DNA of 64,000 bases from Sphingomonas sp. (GCF_019635455.1 NZ_JAHBZJ010000008.1:108145-172144); one strand, 5' to 3'; positions 8,916 to 18,891 are shown, counted from the stretch's first letter. Notes: generated by a model not told the origin, from the letters alone. Numbers and translations are program-made.

Positions 8916-9770
8916 GTGGCGACGGACAACCGCATTGCCCTTGTCGGAGGCAACGGCCTTGCACTCGCGGGCGATCTGGCGGGACCGCAGGATGGCCCTC
9001 TTGTCCTGTTGCTCCACGGCGGTGGACAGACACGCCATAGCTGGTCGCGGGCGACGGCCCGGCTAGCTGACGAAGGATATCGCGTCGTCAATCTTGACAT
9101 GCGCGGCCATGGCGACAGCGAATGGGATCCGGATGGCGATTATTCGATCGTCGCACTGGCCGAGGATCTGCGCGCCGTGCTTGCCCGCTTTGATCGGCCG
9201 GCCGCGCTGGTTGGCGCCTCGCTGGGAGGGGCGGCGGCGTTCTACACGGCGGGCCTGCTCGAATCGCGCGGGATCGCCGCGATCGTGATGGTCGATCTGG
9301 CGCTCCGTTCCGCCCAGCAAGGTGCGGACCGGATCGGCAGCTTCATGGCCGCGCACGCCGGGGGGTTCGCCACGATCGAGGAGGCGGCCGATGCGGTCGC
9401 GGGCTACAACCCGTCACGCCCGCGCGCCGGCGCCGAAGCGCGGCTTCGCAAAAATCTGCGCCGGCGTGACGATGGTCGCTATTACTGGCATTGGGATCCG
9501 CGTTTGCTGGAAGGCGGAACGCGCGCCGCACTCGATCAAAGGTTCGAGTTGCTGGCCGCAGTCAGTCCCGCCGTGACCGCGCCGACACTGCTGGTGCGCG
9601 GAACCGACAGCGATGTGGTGAGCGACGCGAGCGTTGCGGAAATGAAACGCCACGTGCCGCAAACCGATATCCTGGAGGTCAGCGGGGCCGGTCATATGGT
9701 GGTTGGCGACCGCAACGATGCGTTCAACGACGGCGTCCTCGCGTTTCTCAAGGTGCATCATCCCCGATAG
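8916..9770 (+). CDS. Alpha/beta hydrolase
   Basis: A 284-residue cytoplasmic alpha/beta-hydrolase-fold enzyme. The oxyanion motif HGGGQTRHSW, the nucleophile elbow GASLGG, the acid segment RGTDSDVV and the catalytic histidine GAGHMVVGD are all in order. The start is GTG with GGGAG upstream. Similar enzymes open esters, lactones or carbon-carbon bonds of ring-cleavage products. It has its own promoter region with an island operator and lies just before the Baeyer-Villiger operon, so lactone or ester hydrolysis is a reasonable inference. Confidence 0.88.
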   Translation: MATDNRIALVGGNGLALAGDLAGPQDGPLVLLLHGGGQTRHSWSRATARLADEGYRVVNLDMRGHGDSEWDPDGDYSIVALAEDLRAVLARFDRPAALVGASLGGAAAFYTAGLLESRGIAAIVMVDLALRSAQQGADRIGSFMAAHAGGFATIEEAADAVAGYNPSRPRAGAEARLRKNLRRRDDGRYYWHWDPRLLEGGTRAALDQRFELLAAVSPAVTAPTLLVRGTDSDVVSDASVAEMKRHVPQTDILEVSGAGHMVVGDRNDAFNDGVLAFLKVHHPR

Positions 9771-9772
9771 TA

Positions 9773-9816
9773 GTACGCATACGTATTGTTGACATGCGCA
9801 TCACTTGCGCTCTAGC
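9773..9816 (+). promoter_or_regulatory. Island operator site 3 and promoter of the first BVMO operon
   Basis: GTACGCATACGTAT (9773-9786) is followed 2 bp later by a consensus -35 TTGACA (9789-9794); 16 bp on lies a weak -10, TCTAGC (9811-9816). Here the site lies just upstream of the -35 instead of inside the spacer. Confidence 0.6.
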
Positions 9817-9859
9817 CTGAGGTGAAGTGGGCGGCGTCGCCACATGCAGGAGAGGTGCG

Positions 9860-11698
9860 TTGGACGATCTGGACCCAGAGCTCAAAACGCTGATCGGGCC
9901 GGTCGATTTCGACCTTGCCGCGATCCGTGAACGCTATCTGTATGAGCGCGACCGCAGGCTGCGTGATGACGGCAACAGCCAGTATGTCGGCACGACCGCG
10001 CAATTCTCTCACTATATGGACGACCCCTATGTCGCGCCGGGCTTCACCCGAGATCCGGTCGAGGATATGGTGGATGCAGTCATTCTGGGCGGCGGGTTTG
10101 GCGGGTTGATGATGGGCGCCCGGCTGCGCCAGGCTGGCCTCGAAAGGATCCGGGTGATCGACAAGGCCGGCGATTTCGGCGGCACCTGGTACTGGAACCG
10201 ATATCCGGGGGCGGCATGCGACATTGAATCCTATGTCTATTTTCCGCTGCTGGAGGAAACCGGCTACATCCCGAAGCACAAATATTCCTTTGGGCCGGAG
10301 ATCCTGGAATACAGCAAGCTGCTCGGCCGGCATTTCGGGCTTTACGACGATGCACTCTTTCAGACCCGGGTCACGCGGATGACGTGGGATGAGGAAGGCG
10401 CTGTCTGGATCGTCGAAACCGATCGTGGCGACCGCATGAAAGCCCGCCACGTGGTCCTGTCGGGCGGTCCCCTCAACGAACCCAAGCTGCCCGGTATTTT
10501 CGGGATCGACACGTTCACCGGCCACACTTTCCACACCAGCCGGTGGGACTATGACTATACCGGCGGCGACAGCGCGGGCGGACTCGACCGGCTGAAGGAC
10601 AAGCGCGTCGGCATCATCGGCACCGGCGCAACCGCGATCCAGTGCATCCCGCACCTCGCCGAAGCCGCCGAGCACCTGTATGTTTTCCAGCGCACCCCCT
10701 CTTCGGTCGATGCGCGCAACAATCGCGAGACCGATCCCGACTGGGTAAAGTCGCTCCAACCCGGCTGGCAGCAGCGGCGGATGGATAATTTCATCGCCAT
10801 CGTCCATACCGGCGAGCAGGACGAGGATCTCGTCAACGATGGCTGGACCGACATCTACCAGTCGATCACCAGCATCGCGGTACGCGAAAAGGCGGAAAAG
10901 CGCGGGCGGCCGATCGAAACGCGTGAGCGCGAAATGCTGATGGAATATGCCGACGCGAAGAAGATGGAGGGCTTGCGCGCCCGCGTCGATATGCTGGTCG
11001 AGGACCCGGAAACCGCCGACAAGCTGAAGCCATGGTATCGGCTGTTCTGCAAGCGGCCCTGTTTCAACGACTATTATTATCCGGCGTTCAACCGCGACAA
11101 TGTGACGCTGGTCGATACCGGCGGTCGCGGCGTCGAAGGAATGACCGAACACGGGGTGATCGCCGACGGCCGGGAATTCGAGGTCGATTGCCTCATCTTC
11201 GCGACGGGGTTCGAAGTCGGCGTCAAGGATTCGCGGCGCTCGGGCGTCGAGGTGGTCGGGCGCGACGGGCTGCGGCTCGCCGACAAATGGGCGGACGGAC
11301 TGAAGACGCTTCACGGGCTTCAGACCAACGGCTTTCCCAACATGTTCGTGATGGGCTTTACCCAGACCGCCTTCACCTTCCTCGTTCCCTATTCGCTCGA
11401 CGTACAGGCGAAGCAGATCGCGTGGATCATCAGCGCGGCGCGCGATCGCGGAAAGCGGATCATCGAGACGACCCCGGAGGGCGAGGAAGGATGGTGCGAG
11501 GAAATGCGCGCCAAGGCGCGCCGCGGAGTGAAATTCTATACCGAATGCACGCCGGGCTATTACAACAGCGAAGGCGACATCTATAACCCGCACGGCTGGT
11601 ATATGGCGATGTACGGCGCCGGTCCGATCGCATTCCAGAAGGTGTTGAAGGAATGGCGCGACGATGGCGGCCTGCCGGGCGTGGAATTGCGCGAGTGA
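9860..11698 (+). CDS. Flavin-containing Baeyer-Villiger monooxygenase (copy 1)
   Basis: A 612-residue FAD/NADPH monooxygenase inserting one oxygen next to a carbonyl to form an ester or lactone. It has the FAD Rossmann motif GGGFGG (about 77-82), GGTWYWNRYPG (about 107-117), the BVMO fingerprint FTGHTFHTSRWD (about 219-230, F-x-G-x3-H-x3-W-D), and the NADP motif GTGATA (about 252-257). The start chosen is TTG at 9860, behind AGGAGAGG, because MDDLDPELK aligns with the start of the second copy at 18892; a longer GTG frame begins at 9827. An N-terminal extension of about 70 residues precedes the FAD motif. First gene of an operon with an esterase and an acyl-CoA ligase. Confidence 0.92.
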   Translation: MDDLDPELKTLIGPVDFDLAAIRERYLYERDRRLRDDGNSQYVGTTAQFSHYMDDPYVAPGFTRDPVEDMVDAVILGGGFGGLMMGARLRQAGLERIRVIDKAGDFGGTWYWNRYPGAACDIESYVYFPLLEETGYIPKHKYSFGPEILEYSKLLGRHFGLYDDALFQTRVTRMTWDEEGAVWIVETDRGDRMKARHVVLSGGPLNEPKLPGIFGIDTFTGHTFHTSRWDYDYTGGDSAGGLDRLKDKRVGIIGTGATAIQCIPHLAEAAEHLYVFQRTPSSVDARNNRETDPDWVKSLQPGWQQRRMDNFIAIVHTGEQDEDLVNDGWTDIYQSITSIAVREKAEKRGRPIETREREMLMEYADAKKMEGLRARVDMLVEDPETADKLKPWYRLFCKRPCFNDYYYPAFNRDNVTLVDTGGRGVEGMTEHGVIADGREFEVDCLIFATGFEVGVKDSRRSGVEVVGRDGLRLADKWADGLKTLHGLQTNGFPNMFVMGFTQTAFTFLVPYSLDVQAKQIAWIISAARDRGKRIIETTPEGEEGWCEEMRAKARRGVKFYTECTPGYYNSEGDIYNPHGWYMAMYGAGPIAFQKVLKEWRDDGGLPGVELRE

Positions 11699-12678
11699 AC
11701 GACGGGAACAGAAACGAACCGGCGGTGCGCAAACCCGATCCCGAGGTGGAGCGCCTGCTCGCCAGAATGGCGCAGGGCGGTCCGCCCTATGACGAACTCG
11801 GCGTCGATGCGGCACGCGCGCAGATCGATGCGCAGGGCGATCCCGGCCATTATGCGCAGGTCGGCCAGGTCGAAGACCGGACGATTCCCGGCCCGGCCGG
11901 CCCGGTGCCGATCCGGATCTATCGGCCCGTAACCCGCGAATGCGCCGCCACGACCCTCTACTTCCATGGCGGCGGCTGGGTCATCGGTGGCATTGGAAGC
12001 CACGACAACGCCTGTCGCCGACTGTGTGCGGGCGCCGGTTGCACGGTGATCGCGATCGATTACCGACTCGCGCCGGAACATCCGTTTCCTGCGGCCTATG
12101 ACGACTGTCGCGCCGTTCTGGACTGGGCGGCCTCGAAGATCGGCCAGGGCGAATCGCTCGTGCTGGCCGGGGATTCGGCGGGCGGCAATCTGGCAGCCGC
12201 ACTCGCGCTCGGCGCACGCGACGATCATCTGCCGATCGCGCTTCAACTGCTCATCTATCCGATCGTTCAGATCGATGCCGACACGCCATCGATGGCGCGC
12301 AATGCCGATGGGTACGGCCTGACCCGCAAGATGATGATGTGGTTCTACGATCATTACTGCCCGGTCGAGGCGCGCGGCGACTGGCGCGCGTCGCCGCTCC
12401 TGGCCTCGGACCATATGGGCGCGGCGCCGGCGCATATCATCGTCGCCGGCTTCGACCCGCTCCATGACGAAGGTGTCGCTTATGCGATGAAGCTGATCGC
12501 GGCGGGGGTGCCGACCACACTCAGCAGCTATCCCGGCCAGATCCACGGCTTTTACGCGATGACGCGCTTCCTGGCGGACGGACGGCGCGCGCAGGCGGAA
12601 GCGATTGATGCAATCCGCCGCGCGACGACGGCCGATCCGCGCTGGTCGCGCGACGGCTTCGCCCCGGAGGCTGCATGA
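11695..12678 (+). CDS. Alpha/beta hydrolase fold-3 esterase (HSL type)
   Basis: A 327-residue esterase of the hormone-sensitive-lipase type: oxyanion motif YFHGGGWVIGG, nucleophile GDSAGGN, acid AGFDPLHDEG and histidine QIHGFY. The GTG at 11695 overlaps the BVMO stop (GTGA); a longer frame upstream would run 42 bp into the BVMO. It probably hydrolyses the ester or lactone made by the preceding Baeyer-Villiger enzyme. Its own stop overlaps the ATG of the ligase by 4 bp, so oxygenation, hydrolysis and CoA activation are encoded in that order. Confidence 0.9.
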   Translation: MNDGNRNEPAVRKPDPEVERLLARMAQGGPPYDELGVDAARAQIDAQGDPGHYAQVGQVEDRTIPGPAGPVPIRIYRPVTRECAATTLYFHGGGWVIGGIGSHDNACRRLCAGAGCTVIAIDYRLAPEHPFPAAYDDCRAVLDWAASKIGQGESLVLAGDSAGGNLAAALALGARDDHLPIALQLLIYPIVQIDADTPSMARNADGYGLTRKMMMWFYDHYCPVEARGDWRASPLLASDHMGAAPAHIIVAGFDPLHDEGVAYAMKLIAAGVPTTLSSYPGQIHGFYAMTRFLADGRRAQAEAIDAIRRATTADPRWSRDGFAPEAA

Positions 12679-14282
12679 ACGCCGGCAGTTATCTCGCGAC
12701 CCCGGCATGGCGCGACCTGGTGGCAGACACGGTGGACGGGCGCCCGGCGCGGTTGTGGCGGGAACGGCCGCGCCACATTCTCGATCTGCTCGACCTTGCC
12801 TGTCGTCGCGACGACCTCGACTATCTCGTCCAGGCAGAGCGCCGCTTCAGCTTCGCCGACTTCCACCACGCGATCGAGGTCGGCGCGCACGCGCTTCGTG
12901 ACGCTGGGGTCCGGCCGGGGGACCGCGTCCTGATCGTTCTCCACAATCGCTGCGAGGTCCCGCTCGTCCAATGGGCGGCGTGGCGGCTCGGCGCGGTGCC
13001 GGTTTTCGGCAATCGCTGGTGGAGCGAAGCGGAACTTGCGGCGATCGTTGCCGCCACGGGGCCGGCCGCGATCGTGACCGACATGACCGTCGATAACGCG
13101 ACACGCGGTCGCCGTACGCTGCTGAGGCCCGAAGAGATCGAGCGATGGTGGCGCGCGCCGCCGGCCTCCACGCCGATCGCAGATCCGCGTGCGCGAGCCG
13201 ATGAGAGCGACGTGTGCCTGATCGTTTATACGGCGGGCAGCACCGGGGGGCCAAAGGGCGTCGGCCTCATGCACCGCAACCTGATCTGGACGATGCAGAC
13301 GTTGCATGTGATGCAGGGTGGTCGCCCGCCGGAGCCGGCCGATGCCGCCGCGCAAAAGGTGGCGCTGATCACCACCCCGATGTTTCACAACGGCGCGATC
13401 GTGTCTGGCGTGCTGTCGCTGGTCGATGGCAACCGTATGGTGGCGCTCAAAGGCAAGTTCGCGACGCAAGAGGTGCTGGATCTGATCGAGCGGGAGCGGA
13501 TCACTTCCTGGCTCGCGGTGCCGACGATGTTCCGTCGCCTGATGCGCGATAGCGGCTTCGGGCAGCGTGACCTGTCCAGCCTGATCGCGCCCTCCACCGG
13601 CGGGACGATGGTCGAAGCGACGCTGATCGACGAGATTTCCGCCGCACTTCCCCATGCTCGCGACAATCTGTCGGTTGCCTATGGCATGACCGAAATGTCC
13701 TTCGTCTCGATGGCGACCGCCGCTCAGCTTCGCGCGCGTCCGGGGACGGTCGGTCAGGCGGTGTTGGGCGTGGAAGTGGCGATCGCCAATCCGGATGCGG
13801 ACGGGAACGGCGAAATACTCGCGCGGTCGGGGGCGTTGATGCATGGCTATCTCGACGCACCGGTACAACCGATCGATGCCGATGGCTGGTATCACACCGG
13901 CGATGTCGGGCGGCTCGACGCGGATGGCTTCCTGTTCATTACCGGACGGGCCAAGGACATGGTGATCCGCGGCGGCGAGAATATCTCCTGCCCCCATGTC
14001 GAGGCCGCGCTTCAGGAACATCCCGATATTCTGGAGGTCGCGGTTACCGGGGTGCCGGATCCCGACCTCGGCGAGGCGCTGGTGGCGTTCATCGCGCCGC
14101 GGCCGGGTGTGCAGTTGCCCGAAGCGGCGCTGGTGGCGTTCGCGCGTGAAAAGCTCGCCTATTTCGCGGTGCCTTCGCGATGGGCCGTCCAGACCGATCC
14201 GCTGCCCACGCTACCGACCGGAAAGATCGACAAGCAGGCGCTGCTCGCACGATTCCTCGCCATTCCGCCGTCCGTAGCATGA
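12675..14282 (+). CDS. AMP-dependent acyl-CoA synthetase/ligase
   Basis: A 535-residue ANL enzyme, clearly paralogous to the ligase at 2015-3613 (same N-terminal layout, FGNRWWSE shared). Motifs: VYTAGSTGGPKG, AYGMTEMSF, GRAKDMVIRGGENIS, PTGKIDKQAL. Would activate the carboxylate released by the preceding esterase. Starts in a 4-bp overlap with the esterase stop. Substrate unknown. Confidence 0.92.
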   Translation: MNAGSYLATPAWRDLVADTVDGRPARLWRERPRHILDLLDLACRRDDLDYLVQAERRFSFADFHHAIEVGAHALRDAGVRPGDRVLIVLHNRCEVPLVQWAAWRLGAVPVFGNRWWSEAELAAIVAATGPAAIVTDMTVDNATRGRRTLLRPEEIERWWRAPPASTPIADPRARADESDVCLIVYTAGSTGGPKGVGLMHRNLIWTMQTLHVMQGGRPPEPADAAAQKVALITTPMFHNGAIVSGVLSLVDGNRMVALKGKFATQEVLDLIERERITSWLAVPTMFRRLMRDSGFGQRDLSSLIAPSTGGTMVEATLIDEISAALPHARDNLSVAYGMTEMSFVSMATAAQLRARPGTVGQAVLGVEVAIANPDADGNGEILARSGALMHGYLDAPVQPIDADGWYHTGDVGRLDADGFLFITGRAKDMVIRGGENISCPHVEAALQEHPDILEVAVTGVPDPDLGEALVAFIAPRPGVQLPEAALVAFAREKLAYFAVPSRWAVQTDPLPTLPTGKIDKQALLARFLAIPPSVA

Positions 14283-14301
14283 GCGCGGTCCAAGGCACCT
14301 T

Positions 14302-15378
14302 GTGGTGATCGCGCTCGACCGGCTCGCCCAGGTGTTTCGCGCCAACGCGGCCATTTATGGCGCAAAGGGATCACCGCTCTACCACGCGCTCGCCTTGCGC
14401 GTCGCGGATGATCCGGAAATCCTCGCCCTCGCCGGGAGCGGCCAGGCCGGCGCCCAGCCCGCGCTGCAAATGCTCACGGCGGTTCATTATCTGCTGATGA
14501 CGCATCGCGACGACCCGCTCGCGGGCTTCTTCGCGACGCTCACGCCCGTGCCTGCACCGACCGAACAGGCCTATCCGGCCTTTCGACGCTTTTGCCTTCG
14601 CCATGCGCCCGCGATCAAGCGGATCCTCGCCACACGCACCGTCCAGACGACCTATGTCGAGCGTTGCGGCGGCCTGTTGCCCGGCCTGTCACACGTCGCC
14701 AACCTGGCGGGCGAGCCGCTCGACCTGATCGAGATCGGGTGTAGCGCGGGCATCCTGCTGAGTTTCGATTGCTATCGCTATCGCCTGCCGAACGGGCGCA
14801 TCATCGGGCCGAACGACGCGCCGCTAACCCTCGCCTGCGATGTTTCGGGCGACGGGCCGGTGCCGGATCGCCTCCCCGTGATCGGGCGCCGGATCGGCCT
14901 CGACCTGCAACCGGTGGATGCCCGCGACCCCGATGCCCGCGACTGGATCCTCGCCCTCTCCTTTCCGGAATTCAGGGAGGCGCAGGCGCGCCTGGCGATC
15001 GCGCTCGACAATGTGGCCCAACTCGATCTCGACCGCGTGGCGGGCGACGCGCTCGAAACGCTCCCCGATGCGATCGCTTCGACTGCGGGACCATTGTGCG
15101 TGTTTCATTCCGCGTGCCTTTATTATTGGAACGCGGAAGCCCGCGCCCGGCTTGACGACCTGCTCGCGCGCATGAGCGAAGGGCGGACGCTCTATCGCCT
15201 CGGCATCGAACTGCCGGACGCCTATCGCATATGGGCAAATGAAGGGCGTGGTGATGAGGGCGGCATCGACGCCGACCCCGCCTGCGACGTCGTGCTCGTC
15301 CGCTACCGCGACGGCGTTAGAAACGGTCGCCACATCGGCTACGTCCGTTCAAATACGGGCAGCTATCGCTGGTCGTAA
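14302..15378 (+). CDS. DUF2332-family protein
   Basis: A 358-residue protein with the layout of the DUF2332 family: an N-terminal helical part (YGAKGSPLYHALALRVADDPEILAL) and a middle with a methyltransferase-like glycine motif (LIEIGCSAGILLSFDCYRY). Its biochemical function is not established as far as I know. The start is GTG at 14302, with another GTG one codon later; AAGG lies upstream. It sits 19 bp after the ligase and is probably the last gene of the BVMO operon; the next unit has its own operator. A fatty-acyl or acyl-CoA-related role is only suggested by context. Confidence 0.7.
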   Translation: MVIALDRLAQVFRANAAIYGAKGSPLYHALALRVADDPEILALAGSGQAGAQPALQMLTAVHYLLMTHRDDPLAGFFATLTPVPAPTEQAYPAFRRFCLRHAPAIKRILATRTVQTTYVERCGGLLPGLSHVANLAGEPLDLIEIGCSAGILLSFDCYRYRLPNGRIIGPNDAPLTLACDVSGDGPVPDRLPVIGRRIGLDLQPVDARDPDARDWILALSFPEFREAQARLAIALDNVAQLDLDRVAGDALETLPDAIASTAGPLCVFHSACLYYWNAEARARLDDLLARMSEGRTLYRLGIELPDAYRIWANEGRGDEGGIDADPACDVVLVRYRDGVRNGRHIGYVRSNTGSYRWS

Positions 15379-15412
15379 TTAAGTACGCATACGTACGATA
15401 AACTAGTTGACA
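15374..15412 (+). promoter_or_regulatory. Island operator site 4, carboxylase operon
   Basis: GTACGCATACGTAC (15383-15396), identical over 14 bp to site 10. It abuts GATAAA (15397-15402, -10 candidate); a TTGACA at 15407-15412 offers an alternative -35. About 180 bp of leader separate it from the carboxylase ATG; nothing else was recognised in that leader. Confidence 0.6.
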
Positions 15413-15590
15413 TCATCGCGTCCGGTCGGGAAAACGGCGTGGTCGGGCGGTTTCGCTCGACACAGGGCGGAGCGCCGCGCGAAGATGCGGCCTTCGGAGA
15501 CGATGACGAGAGGCGGAGCGGCGCCACATGGACATGATCGGCAAGCAGCGGATGCGCCTCGGCGATGAACGGGCGGGGACGCGCTGAGCC

Positions 15591-18500
15591 ATGATCCGGA
15601 CTCTCCTGATCGCAAACCGGGGCGAAATCGCGTTGCGGGTCATGCGCAGTGCGCGCGATCTCGGTATCGCCACGCTCGCGGTCGCGCCGCAGGACGACGC
15701 CGCATCGCTGCACATGCTGCGCGCCGAACAGCATGCCATTCTGCCCGGTCGCGGGGTGGCCGCCTATCTAGACATTGACGCCATCCTTGCCACTGCCCGC
15801 GCCGCGGGGTGCGACGCCATCCATCCGGGCTATGGTTTCCTGAGCGAAAATGCCGATTTCGCCGCCGCGTGCGGTGAGGCGGGAATCGCCTTTGTCGGGC
15901 CGACACCCGAACAGCTTTCGAAACTGGGGGACAAGGCGAGCGCGCGCGCGCTGGCACAGGCATGCGGCGTACCCGTACTCGCCGGAACGCAGGCGGGCGC
16001 CAGCGTGGATGCGATCGCGGCGTTGATGGCGGATCTCGGCATGCCGGTGATGCTAAAGGCCGTCGCCGGCGGGGGCGGTCGCGGGATCCGGCTGGTCCGC
16101 GACATCACCGACCTCCCCGAAGCCTATGACCGTTGCGCGTCCGAAGCGGAGCGCGCGTTCGGCGACGCACGTGTCTATGCCGAACAGGCGCTGGTCCCGG
16201 CACGCCATGTCGAGGTCCAGCTGCTCGGCGACGGCCGTGGCAACGTGCGCCATTTCGGCGAGCGCGACTGTAGCCTCCAACGCCGGCACCAGAAGCTGCT
16301 CGAGATTACGCCCAGCCCGGCCCTGACGGAACGGACGCGTGAGGCGCTGTACGACGCGGCAATGAACATGGCCCGCGCGGTCGATTATCGTAGCCTCGGC
16401 ACGTTCGAATTCCTGGTCGAGGCCGACTCGCCCGATCCAGCCTTCTACTTCCTGGAGGCCAATCCACGCATTCAGGTCGAACATACGATCACCGAGGAGC
16501 TTTGGGATGTCGATCTCGTCCGGCTTCAGCTCGAAATAGCCGGGGGCGCTGTGCTTGGCGATCTGGCGCTAGACCGGGCCTCGCCCCGCACGGGCTATGT
16601 CATTCAGGCGCGCGTCAACATGGAGCGGCTGCAACCGGACGGGAACCCGGTCATGGATGCCGGAACGATCTCCGCCTATGAGCCGCCGACCGGACCGGGC
16701 ATCCGCGTCGATGGCTTCGGCTATCGCGGATACCGAACCTCAGCGGGATTCGACTCGCTACTTGCCAAGCTGATCGTGCGGTCGCGTGGCGACTATCCCG
16801 CCGCGCTGGCGCGGACCGAACGCGCGCTGGGCGAGTTCACGGTCGCCGGCGTCGCCACCAACATCGCGCTGCTCCGCGCGCTGCTGACCGATCCGGACGT
16901 GCAGGCGGATCGCGTCTCGACTCGGCTCCTGGATTCAAAGCTGCCCGATCTTCTCGCGCGGGCAGAGGCGCTCGAACCGGCTCCAGTCCCGGCGGCGAGC
17001 GAGGCGGTCGTGGCGGCGACGGGGGTCGATGAGCCACTTCCGGACGGTGTAGCACCGGTTTGCGCACCGCTTACCGGCGTCGTCGTGTCGATGCTCGTCG
17101 CGCCCGGGGCGACGGTGCGTATCGGCGAACCGGTGGCGATCGTGGAATCGATGAAGATGGAGCATGTCGCGCTTGCAGATCGCGGCGGCGAGGTCATCGC
17201 GCTGCTCACCGGTCCCGGCGATTCGGTGTCGCACGGTCAGCGGCTGCTGACGATCCGCGTCGATGACGCGCTCACGGCAATCGGGCCGGCCGACGAGGCG
17301 ATCGACCTTGATGACGTGCGCGCTGATGTCGCCGAAGCGATCGCGCGCCACGACGCCGTGCTCGATGCCGGTCGGCCCGACGCGGTCGCCAGGCGGCGCA
17401 GCAAGGGTCAGCGGACCGCGCGCGAGAATGTCGAGGCGCTCTGCGACCCGGACAGTTTCGTCGAATATGGCTCGCTCGTCGTCGCCGGCCAGCGCGCCCG
17501 GCGGTCGATGGAGGAGTTGCTCCGCAAGACACCCGGCGACGGGGTCGTCGTCGGCTTTGGCGACGTCAACGGCACGTTGTTCCCCAAAGCAGCGTCCCAG
17601 TCGCTCGTCATCGCGTTCGACGAAACCGTGCTGGCCGGCACGATGGGCGAACTGGCGCGCGAGAAGCTGAAACATTGCCTGGAAGTTGCGCGGCAGGCAT
17701 CGCGCCCGGTCGTCCTGTTCGCCGAAGGCGGCGGCGGCCGCGCCGGCGATACCGACCTTCGCGTGGCCGTTACCGGCTGGACGATGGATGTCAGTTCCTA
17801 TTTCCAGCTGAGCCGGTTAAGCGGAACCGCGCCGCTGGTAGGCGTCACCAGCGGGCGATGTTTCGCGGCGAATGCCGGGATGCTCAGCTGTTGCGACGTC
17901 ATCATCGCGACGCGCGAATCGAATATCGGCGTCGGCGGTCCGTCGATGATCGAGGGCGGACGACTCGGCAGCTTTACCCCGGAAGAGATCGGCCCGTCGG
18001 CCGTCCAGACCACCAGCGGCGTCATCGACATCCTGGTCGCGGATGAAGCCGAAGCGGTGGCGGTCGCCAGGCGCTACCTCTCCTACTTCCAGGGACCGGT
18101 CGATACCTTCGAAATGGCCGACCAGCGCCGGCTGCGTTTCGTCGTGCCGGAGAACCGGTTGCGCGCCTACGACATCCGCGCGGCGATCGACCTGCTCGCA
18201 GACACCGGATCAGTGCTAGAGCTGCGCCGCGATTTCGGGGTCGGTATCGTTACCGCTCTGGCGCGCGTCGGCGGGCGGCCGATCGGGATCGTCGCGAACA
18301 ATCCCAATCATCTGGGCGGCGCGGTCGATGCCGATGGCGCGGACAAGGCGTGCCGCTTCATGAAATTGTGCGAGGCGTTCGGCCTGCCGCTCCTGATGCT
18401 GTGCGACACCCCCGGCATGATGGTCGGCCCGGAAGCGGAGACGACCGCGACGGTGCGCAAGATGGGTCGCATGTTCGTGACCGGCGCGAACCTGACCGTC

Positions 18501-18881
18501 CCGTTTTTCACCATCGTGTTGCGCAAGGCATATGGCATTGGCGGCATCCTGATGGCGGGCGGCTGGTTCAAGGCGCCGCGCTTCGTCGTGAGCTGGCCGA
18601 CGGGCGAATTCGGCGGCATGAATATCGAGGGCAATGTGAAGCTGGCCCATGCTGCCGAGCTTCAGGCGATCACCGATCCGGCCGAACGTCAGGCCCGTTT
18701 CGAAACCTTGGTCGCCGAGATGCTACAGACCGGTCGCGCCCTCGCGGTGGCGACCCATAACGAGGTCGATCATGTCATCGATCCGGCCGACACGCGCCGC
18801 TGGATCGAAATGGCGATCGCGACGCACACCCAACGCAAATTCTCCGACGGCAAGGCGATGCCCTTCGTCGATCCGTGGTGA
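15591..18881 (+). CDS. Single-chain biotin-dependent acyl-CoA carboxylase
   Basis: A 1096-residue fusion. Residues 1-450: biotin carboxylase with ATP-grasp (GGGGRGIRLV, RRHQKLLEI, EANPRIQVEHTITEE). About 490-565: biotin carrier with ESMKMEH, biotinyl lysine K522. About 585-1096: carboxyltransferase with both halves (GVTSGRCFAANAGM; VDADGADKACRF, DTPGMMVG, RKAYGIGGILMAGG). The order BC-BCCP-CT in one chain is that of the long-chain-type single-chain carboxylases known from mycobacteria, not the two-subunit propionyl- or methylcrotonyl-CoA enzymes. It would carboxylate an acyl-CoA at the alpha (or vinylogous) carbon with bicarbonate and ATP. First gene of an operon with BVMO 2, an SDR and a crotonase-fold protein. 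Substrate unknown. Confidence 0.92.
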   Translation: MIRTLLIANRGEIALRVMRSARDLGIATLAVAPQDDAASLHMLRAEQHAILPGRGVAAYLDIDAILATARAAGCDAIHPGYGFLSENADFAAACGEAGIAFVGPTPEQLSKLGDKASARALAQACGVPVLAGTQAGASVDAIAALMADLGMPVMLKAVAGGGGRGIRLVRDITDLPEAYDRCASEAERAFGDARVYAEQALVPARHVEVQLLGDGRGNVRHFGERDCSLQRRHQKLLEITPSPALTERTREALYDAAMNMARAVDYRSLGTFEFLVEADSPDPAFYFLEANPRIQVEHTITEELWDVDLVRLQLEIAGGAVLGDLALDRASPRTGYVIQARVNMERLQPDGNPVMDAGTISAYEPPTGPGIRVDGFGYRGYRTSAGFDSLLAKLIVRSRGDYPAALARTERALGEFTVAGVATNIALLRALLTDPDVQADRVSTRLLDSKLPDLLARAEALEPAPVPAASEAVVAATGVDEPLPDGVAPVCAPLTGVVVSMLVAPGATVRIGEPVAIVESMKMEHVALADRGGEVIALLTGPGDSVSHGQRLLTIRVDDALTAIGPADEAIDLDDVRADVAEAIARHDAVLDAGRPDAVARRRSKGQRTARENVEALCDPDSFVEYGSLVVAGQRARRSMEELLRKTPGDGVVVGFGDVNGTLFPKAASQSLVIAFDETVLAGTMGELAREKLKHCLEVARQASRPVVLFAEGGGGRAGDTDLRVAVTGWTMDVSSYFQLSRLSGTAPLVGVTSGRCFAANAGMLSCCDVIIATRESNIGVGGPSMIEGGRLGSFTPEEIGPSAVQTTSGVIDILVADEAEAVAVARRYLSYFQGPVDTFEMADQRRLRFVVPENRLRAYDIRAAIDLLADTGSVLELRRDFGVGIVTALARVGGRPIGIVANNPNHLGGAVDADGADKACRFMKLCEAFGLPLLMLCDTPGMMVGPEAETTATVRKMGRMFVTGANLTVPFFTIVLRKAYGIGGILMAGGWFKAPRFVVSWPTGEFGGMNIEGNVKLAHAAELQAITDPAERQARFETLVAEMLQTGRALAVATHNEVDHVIDPADTRRWIEMAIATHTQRKFSDGKAMPFVDPW

Positions 18882-18891
18882 GGAAAGGTTC

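Noticed and set aside
9812..11815. Long minus-strand frame of 667 codons
   Set aside because: Antisense shadow of the Baeyer-Villiger gene, which carries all family motifs.
18649..18891. N-terminal extension of BVMO 2 into the carboxylase gene
   Set aside because: Out of frame with the carboxylase and not conserved with copy 1; a ribosome site precedes 18892.
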